DNA from: Archaeoglobales archaeon
GTDB taxonomy: Archaea; Halobacteriota; Archaeoglobi; Archaeoglobales; Archaeoglobaceae
Assembly: GCA_003662985.1 (NCBI GenBank)
Contig: QMZD01000024.1
Coordinates: 1-11,201, forward strand
Direction of reading: 5' to 3'
DNA: 11,201 nt
The notes beneath the pieces were generated by a model. That model saw only the letters and a list, made by a program, of their open reading frames with translations. It made no database searches and was not told where the DNA came from. The translations under genes and the position numbers were made by a program. Shown here piece by piece: positions 7,028 to 11,201 of the stretch (positions are counted from its first letter, which is position 1; each line of letters begins with the position of its first letter).

Positions 7028-7792
7028 CTATTTTCCTTTCCATTCTGGTTTTCTTTTCTCTAGAAATGCTTTTAGACCTTCTACTGCATCCTCGGTCTTC
7101 ACCAGTTGGGATAGATATATGTCGTTGATTATGTGACTTTTTATGTCGAAGCAGAGTGCTAGAGAGCTCTTAAAGGCTTTTTTAGTTATCTTTAAAGCTA
7201 TCGGGCTTTTTTCTACCAGCTTGCTCACAAACTTCTTTACTTCATCATCGAATTTATCATCAGGGTATACTTGGTTGACAATACCCATCTCTTTCGCAGC
7301 CTTTGCATCGAAGTTGTCTCCCGTTATGATTAGCTCAAAGGCTCTCTTCGCAGGTATCGTGTGGGGTAAGATCGCCAGAGAGATGGGCGGGTAGTGACCA
7401 AGCACTATTTCAGGATTCCCAAGCTTTGCAGTCTCAGAAGCAAGGATCATGTCGCATGCCAGAGGAATCTCAAGGCCCCCTCCCAAAGCAACCCCTCTTA
7501 CGGCCGCGATGGTAATTTTCTCGGATTTGAGAATGGTTTCTATGAGTTCTGTAAATTTTGCAATCATTTCAGGGGCTTTATCAGGAAAATGATCCTTTAC
7601 CTCGGCTCCAGCACTGAAGTGTTTTCCTTCTGCGGTTATAACGGTTACAACCGTATCTTCCTTCTCAATCTCTTTTAAAGCATCGATCATTTCTTGCATC
7701 GTTTTTATATCCACAACATTTAGTGGTGGTTTGGAAATTTTCAACCAAGCGACCTTTCCATCATATTCCACCTTGATATTTTCGAAATCCAT
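7028..7792 (-). CDS. dch: Crotonase, probable cyclohexa-1,5-diene-1-carbonyl-CoA hydratase (Dch/BamR-like)
   Basis: This 254-residue enoyl-CoA hydratase-family protein carries both catalytic glutamates, E108 in G-G-G-L-E and E128 in N-P-E-I-V-L-G. Features I recognise from Dch-type hydratases of the benzoyl-CoA pathway are K-P-P-L-N-V-V-D near residue 21, K-H-F-S-A-G-A-E-V-K-D-H-F-P (57-70) and G-H-Y-P-P-I after the second glutamate. Dch adds water to the dienoyl-CoA made by benzoyl-CoA reductase, giving 6-hydroxycyclohex-1-ene-1-carbonyl-CoA. Its position after the Oah-like gene and the activase supports this reading; a general enoyl-CoA hydratase is the alternative. It lies 104 bp after the Oah-like gene, and TATA-like sequences at 7814-7821 and 7851-7858 suggest it may also have its own promoter. 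No strong Shine-Dalgarno is seen (GGTAG only). Confidence 0.75.
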   Translation of the reverse strand: MDFENIKVEYDGKVAWLKISKPPLNVVDIKTMQEMIDALKEIEKEDTVVTVITAEGKHFSAGAEVKDHFPDKAPEMIAKFTELIETILKSEKITIAAVRGVALGGGLEIPLACDMILASETAKLGNPEIVLGHYPPISLAILPHTIPAKRAFELIITGDNFDAKAAKEMGIVNQVYPDDKFDDEVKKFVSKLVEKSPIALKITKKAFKSSLALCFDIKSHIINDIYLSQLVKTEDAVEGLKAFLEKRKPEWKGK

Positions 7793-7896
7793 GATTACTA
7801 CCTTTTTATATCATATTTAAAGATTGGGATTTTTATTGGACAGAAAAGGCATATAAATTTCTTAAAAATATTTTCTAAAAATAAAAAATTGTTGCG
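7793..7896 (-). promoter_or_regulatory. Spacer with T-rich terminator and TATA-like boxes upstream of dch
   Basis: Just after the Oah-like stop the minus strand carries long T runs (about 7863-7890), as in archaeal U-tract terminators. Further on it has TTTATAT (near 7851-7858) and TTTAAATA (7814-7821). The second box is about 26 bp from the ATG at 7792, which would give a leaderless transcript. The dch-like gene may therefore be an independent unit rather than only the tail of the activase operon. Confidence 0.4.
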
Positions 7897-8838
7897 TTAT
7901 TCGAGTTCTGCTCCGCATTCAAGACAGTACTTCGAATCGGCTGGTAGATATTTGGCTCCACACTTTGCACATCTCCTTCTGTAAGGGCCAAAAGGATATC
8001 TTGGATCTCCTCCCTTGGCAATGAAGTCTCTGATCTCCCTCATTTCGGTTTTTCTCTTCTCTTTAAACGACCACAATCCTTCGGTTGGCTCCATTGAACC
8101 AATATTGAGAGAGAACCAGGCTTTTCCATGCTCCCAGGTGAGCCTCCAAACAAGATCCCTCCACCAGTTAAGATGGACTTTGAAGTACCACAAGCTTGAG
8201 TGGGATAGATCAAGCATTCTGTCGATGTATTCCTTCACCTTGTCATCGAGTTTATCCTGTGGAACAACCTCGTTTACAACTCCCCATTCCAACGCGGTTT
8301 TTGCATCGATATCTGTGCTGAGCATAACGATTTTTGCAGCTCGTTTCAGTCCTATATGCAGGGGCAACCATTGCGACAAACCACCAATGGAAGTCATGCC
8401 AACTCTCGGGCCGGGAGAGAGAAATCTTGCGTTCTCCGATGCAATCGCAAGATCGCATGCACAAACGAATTCAAAGCCACCTCCAGCTGTAATACCATTA
8501 ACCCTTGCTATGACAGGTTTACCACAGTGCATTATCATGTCGAAAACTCTTCCGTAAATTTCTCCCCACTTCCAGAAGTCCGCTGATTTCCTGTTATATT
8601 CCTCTGCATACTCGTGTACGTTTCCACCGGTGCAGAATGCCTTGTCACCTACACCGCTAAGAACGATAAACTGCACATCATCATCGAACATCGATTTTTC
8701 GATCGCATCGATCATTTCTCTCAGTGTTGTCAGGGTATAAGAGTTGTATTCGTGGGGACGATTTATGGCAACCAATGCCGTGTGCTCGTACCAATTTTTG
8801 TCATAAACGATCTCTTTATATTCTGAATCTCCAGACAT
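7897..8838 (-). CDS. oah: Probable 6-oxocyclohex-1-ene-1-carbonyl-CoA hydrolase (Oah/BamA-like) with C-terminal zinc ribbon
   Basis: This crotonase-fold protein resembles BamA/Oah, the enzyme that hydrolytically opens the ring to 3-hydroxypimelyl-CoA. Counting from the upstream ATG at 8859, it has Y-N-S-Y-T (38-42), G-D-K-A-F-C-T-G-G-N (71-80), E-Y-A-E-E-Y and H-C-G-K-P-V-I. The first crotonase glutamate is kept (E130), while the second is Gly150 in S-P-G-P-R-V-G, as I recall for BamA (A-G-P-K-H-G). The C-terminus adds a zinc ribbon (C297, C300, C312, C315). At 313-320 residues it is shorter than the roughly 375-residue bacterial enzymes. I prefer the ATG at 8838: neither ATG has a Shine-Dalgarno site, but ATTTAAAT at 8862-8869 lies about 27 bp upstream, as for a leaderless mRNA. 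It follows the activase gene. Confidence 0.8.
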   Translation of the reverse strand: MSGDSEYKEIVYDKNWYEHTALVAINRPHEYNSYTLTTLREMIDAIEKSMFDDDVQFIVLSGVGDKAFCTGGNVHEYAEEYNRKSADFWKWGEIYGRVFDMIMHCGKPVIARVNGITAGGGFEFVCACDLAIASENARFLSPGPRVGMTSIGGLSQWLPLHIGLKRAAKIVMLSTDIDAKTALEWGVVNEVVPQDKLDDKVKEYIDRMLDLSHSSLWYFKVHLNWWRDLVWRLTWEHGKAWFSLNIGSMEPTEGLWSFKEKRKTEMREIRDFIAKGGDPRYPFGPYRRRCAKCGAKYLPADSKYCLECGAELE

Positions 8839-8939
8839 AAATTTTAAAGAATTTATCATGAATTTAAATCTTGCGAAATTTTTCCCGAAAATGGAATACG
8901 AATAAAATTTAGTGAAATTTGGTGATGTTTACCTTCTGA
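8839..8939 (-). promoter_or_regulatory. Promoter region of the Oah-like gene with tandem repeat
   Basis: This region holds the TATA-like ATTTAAAT (8862-8869), about 27 bp before the preferred ATG. About 35 bp further upstream is a tandem 10-mer AAATTTRGTG (8905-8914 and 8915-8924), and between them a short inverted repeat TTTTC-CC-GAAAA (8880-8891). The tandem repeat is placed where an archaeal activator could bind. The function is inferred. Confidence 0.4.
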
Positions 8940-9725
8940 CTACTCCTTAAACTTTTTCAGGGCCATTAATGCGGCACCTAAAGCTCCAACGATTTGAGGC
9001 TCCTCAGGAACTTTTATCTCATGGTTTAATTCATTCTCTAGGGCTTTGACAACCCCTCTGTTCTTCGCAACCCCTCCCGTCATTACGACGTCATCTTCAA
9101 TTCCGACCTGCCTCACCAATCCGCTCACTCTTTTTGCAATCGCCTCGTTCAGTCCAGCGACTATATCTTCTGGTTTGTTTCCCGAAGCAATCAACGATAT
9201 CACCTCTGACTCAGCAAAAACAGTGCAGGTGCTGGTGATAGAAACCTTGTTCCTTGATCGGAAAGCTGCCTCAATCATTTCATCCATTTCCATACCCAAT
9301 GCACCAGCCATGACTTCAAGAAATCTGCCGGTTCCAGCGGCACATTTGTCATTCATTATGAATTTCACAACTTTTCCATCATCATCGAGCCTCATAGCCT
9401 TGGAATCCTGTCCTCCAACGTCTATGACTGTGTGACACTTTGGAAAAAGATGTTTTGCCCCAACGGAATGGCATGTGATTTCAGTAATCTTCTCGTTAGC
9501 GAGTGTTGCAACGGCTAGATTTCTTCCGTACCCAGTTACGATGGAATAAGCGATATCGTTTTCACTCAGTCCTGTTCTCTCTAAACATTCTTTATATGTC
9601 TCTTTTCCAACTTCTACTATGTTGGCTGTGGTCCTTTTTATCAGATAACCAATAATCTTCTTCTCCTCGTCGATTATGCATGTCTTCGTTGCGAGTGAGC
9701 CTATATCTATTCCAGCGAAATACAT
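8940..9725 (-). CDS. CoA-enzyme activase of the BcrA/BcrD/BzdQ/HgdC (BadFG) ATPase family
   Basis: This 261-residue ASKHA-fold ATPase carries a [4Fe-4S] cluster shared between subunits and drives electrons to very low potential by ATP hydrolysis. The phosphate-1 loop is G5-I-D-I-G-S. The cluster cysteines are C128 in N-D-K-C-A-A-G-T-G and C167 in S-T-C-T-V-F-A-E-S-E-V. Also present are V-I-D-V-G-G-Q-D (100-107) and M-T-G-G-V-A-K-N (215-222). Length is closest to HgdC (about 260), slightly shorter than BcrD or BzdQ. With Oah- and Dch-like genes directly downstream, a subunit of ATP-dependent benzoyl-CoA reductase is likely. An activator of a 2-hydroxyacyl-CoA dehydratase is the main alternative. 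The start has a clear Shine-Dalgarno site (AAAGGTG, 9731-9737). No second activase or catalytic subunit is in the window. Confidence 0.88.
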   Translation of the reverse strand: MYFAGIDIGSLATKTCIIDEEKKIIGYLIKRTTANIVEVGKETYKECLERTGLSENDIAYSIVTGYGRNLAVATLANEKITEITCHSVGAKHLFPKCHTVIDVGGQDSKAMRLDDDGKVVKFIMNDKCAAGTGRFLEVMAGALGMEMDEMIEAAFRSRNKVSITSTCTVFAESEVISLIASGNKPEDIVAGLNEAIAKRVSGLVRQVGIEDDVVMTGGVAKNRGVVKALENELNHEIKVPEEPQIVGALGAALMALKKFKE

Positions 9726-9926
9726 CTTTTCACCTTTGGCTATCAGCTCTGCTTATGAACCTACTAATTACGAGCCTGTAGCTTTGTCGATTCGGTACAT
9801 ATTTTTTTTCCATGTCTTAATCGATTTGGTGTTTACTTATTTTAATCCGCTTTTAACTAAAATCAAAAAGTTCTTATCTTTTTCTTTTTTACAAAGTTTC
9901 ACAGCAGAGTTGAAAGGTGTCCAAAA
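9726..9926. promoter_or_regulatory. Divergent intergenic region between activase and acyl-CoA synthetase
   Basis: These 201 bases hold the start signals of both genes. For the activase (minus) a TATA-like AAAATATG lies near 9798-9806. For the synthetase (plus) no single TATA box stands out; a pyrimidine-rich tract lies at 9871-9890 and its Shine-Dalgarno site GAAAGGTG is at 9912-9919. An inverted repeat TTTTA-AC-TAAAA is at 9851-9862, resembling one in the iorB/iorA spacer. An open frame crosses the region on the plus strand but has no coding character. Confidence 0.5.
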
Positions 9927-11201
9927 ATGATGAGGTACAATCTTAACCTCCTTGCAATTCTCAAACGATCAAGGGAACTTTACCCAAAGAAGGAGATAGT
10001 TTCAAAAGAGGAAGATGGAGAAATCTTCCGGTACAACTACTCCGAGTTTTACAAGAGGGTTTGCAGACTTGCAAATGCGCTCGAAAACCTTGAAATAGGA
10101 AAAGGAGATAAAGTAGGAACCCTTTGTTGGAACTCTCATCGCCATCTCGAACTTTATTTCGCTCCCGCTTGTATGGGGGCAGTTTACCATACCGTGAACC
10201 TGAGACTCTCTCCCGAGCAAATAGCCTATGTAATCAATCATGCTGAGGATAAAACCCTCTTTTTGGATAGCGATCAAATTGCGGTAGTAGAGGAAATCTA
10301 TGAAAAACTCAAAACCGTTGAGAACTTCGTTATTGTTGGAAAAGAAAAGGATTACGAGACCACTTTCCCGTCGATTTCCTATGAAAAGCTTATTTCAGGG
10401 GAAAAAAGCAGCTATGACTGGTCGGATGTGGATGAGTGGAGCCCAGCGGGTATGGCTTACACTTCTGGCACTACAGGATTGCCAAAGGGAGTTGTTTACA
10501 CTCACAGGGGCTTAGTTCTCCACACATTAGCGATATCTCTGCCCGATGGAATGAATATGAGTGAAAAGAGAGTGGTTATGAACGTCGTTCCAATGTTTCA
10601 CGTCAACTCATGGGGGATTCCCTTTGCAGCTACGATGGTTGGAGCAAAACAGGTTTTTCCTGGACAGCATCCAACGCCAAAGGATTACGTCGAGCTGATT
10701 CAGAGCGAGAAAGTGGATTTCATCGCTTGCGTTCCTACCGTCTGGTACATGATCTATCAGTTTTTGAAAGAGAACGAAGGTTATGATATAGGTAGCTTGA
10801 AGGAATCCTATACTGGTGGCAGTCCACCACCGGTTTCACTGTTAAAGGCTTTTAAAGAGGAGTTTGGAGTGAACATCATCCATACCTATGGGCTGACGGA
10901 AACAACTCCCGTTTTAACCGTTAACAGACCGAAAAGCTACATGGAACTCGAAGGAGATGAATACTACAATCATGAAAGGAGGCAAGGACTACCGCTTCCA
11001 CTCCTTGAGTTCAGGGTCGCTGAGATCGGTGAGGAGGGTATTGGAGAACTTCTGGTTAGAGGCCCTTGGGTTGCAGCCGAATACTATAAGGACGAGCTGA
11101 AAACTAAGGAGAAATTCATCGACGGATGGTTCAGAACAGAAGATATAGTGGAGCGGGACGAAGAGGGGTACATAAAGATAGTTGATAGAGCAAAGGATCT
11201 G
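9927..11201 (+). CDS. AMP-forming acyl-CoA synthetase (AlkK/DmdB-like), C-terminus cut by window edge
   Basis: I translated this gene from the sequence; 425 residues are present without a stop. It adenylates a carboxylic acid and transfers it to CoA. The ATP-binding P-loop is Y-T-S-G-T-T-G-L-P-K-G (178-188). Further motifs are Y-G-L-T-E-T (321-326), G-W-F-R-T-E-D (400-406) and D-R-A-K-D-L at the cut (420-425). The segment F-H-V-N-S-W-G-I-P is typical of AlkK/DmdB-like medium- and long-chain or methylthio-acid ligases. The C-terminal lid with the catalytic lysine, roughly 100 or more residues, should lie beyond the window. Two ATGs are adjacent; the first (9927) is 7 bp from GAAAGGTG and is preferred. 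It is divergent from the activase gene. Whether it activates benzoate, another aromatic acid or a fatty acid cannot be settled here. Confidence 0.93.
   Translation, partial: MMRYNLNLLAILKRSRELYPKKEIVSKEEDGEIFRYNYSEFYKRVCRLANALENLEIGKGDKVGTLCWNSHRHLELYFAPACMGAVYHTVNLRLSPEQIAYVINHAEDKTLFLDSDQIAVVEEIYEKLKTVENFVIVGKEKDYETTFPSISYEKLISGEKSSYDWSDVDEWSPAGMAYTSGTTGLPKGVVYTHRGLVLHTLAISLPDGMNMSEKRVVMNVVPMFHVNSWGIPFAATMVGAKQVFPGQHPTPKDYVELIQSEKVDFIACVPTVWYMIYQFLKENEGYDIGSLKESYTGGSPPPVSLLKAFKEEFGVNIIHTYGLTETTPVLTVNRPKSYMELEGDEYYNHERRQGLPLPLLEFRVAEIGEEGIGELLVRGPWVAAEYYKDELKTKEKFIDGWFRTEDIVERDEEGYIKIVDRAKDL

Noticed and set aside
7028..7792. Reading the dch-like gene as an ordinary fatty-acid enoyl-CoA hydratase
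   Set aside because: Not excluded, but the K-P-P-L-N, F-S-A-G-A-E-V and Y-P-P motifs and the neighbouring Oah-like and activase genes fit the dienoyl-CoA hydratase better.
8015..8557. Open frame of 180 codons on the plus strand opposite the Oah-like gene
   Set aside because: It is antisense to a strongly conserved crotonase, is rich in serine and phenylalanine as expected of a shadow frame, and shows no recognisable domain.
9676..9930. Open frame of 84 codons on the plus strand across the divergent spacer
   Set aside because: It covers the start of the activase and AT-rich promoter DNA, and its composition is low-complexity.
1..11201. CRISPR arrays, tRNA or rRNA genes, insertion sequences
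   Set aside because: No regularly spaced repeats, no cloverleaf-like or rRNA-like stretches, and no transposase or terminal inverted repeats were seen by eye on either strand.

Overview
The window looks like a piece of an archaeal chromosome, most likely from an Archaeoglobales organism and best matched by Ferroglobus- or Geoglobus-type relatives. This is an inference from protein style and gene content, not from a marker gene. The clues are an archaeal 3-hydroxyacyl-CoA dehydrogenase/enoyl-CoA hydratase fusion, an SCP-x-type thiolase paired with a DUF35 zinc-ribbon partner, split IorA/IorB, moderate G+C with AT-rich TATA-like promoters, Shine-Dalgarno sites of the AGGTGA type, and some probably leaderless starts. 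Ferroglobus placidus is the archaeon known to degrade benzoate through benzoyl-CoA, and the gene set here fits that pathway.

Layout. (1) Minus strand, 4958 down to 1: a five-gene unit in the order iorB, HAD/ECH fusion, thiolase, DUF35 protein and an amidohydrolase cut by the window edge. Gaps are 40, 4, 3 and 28 bp, and two junctions have the Shine-Dalgarno site overlapping the upstream stop codon. (2) Plus strand, 5096-6979: iorA, transcribed divergently from iorB. (3) Minus strand, 9725 down to 7028: a CoA-enzyme activase of the BcrA/BcrD/HgdC family, a 6-oxocyclohex-1-ene-1-carbonyl-CoA hydrolase (Oah/BamA-like) with a C-terminal zinc ribbon, and a cyclohexa-1,5-diene-1-carbonyl-CoA hydratase (Dch/BamR-like). 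(4) Plus strand, 9927 to the end: an acyl-CoA synthetase of the AlkK/DmdB-like group, divergent from the activase and cut by the window edge.

How it may work together. An acid is activated to its CoA thioester, and benzoyl-CoA is reduced by an ATP-dependent reductase to which the activase would belong; the catalytic reductase subunits are not in the window. The dienoyl-CoA is hydrated by Dch, oxidised by a dehydrogenase that is also not here, and the ring is opened by Oah to 3-hydroxypimelyl-CoA. The HAD/ECH fusion and the thiolase/DUF35 pair can then carry out beta-oxidation to glutaryl-CoA and acetyl-CoA, and later convert crotonyl-CoA to acetyl-CoA. IorAB would make reduced ferredoxin while oxidising aryl-pyruvates, and reduced ferredoxin is the kind of donor such a reductase needs; that coupling is a hypothesis.

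No RNA genes, CRISPR arrays, insertion sequences or replication origins were seen. All intergenic stretches are under 300 bp.
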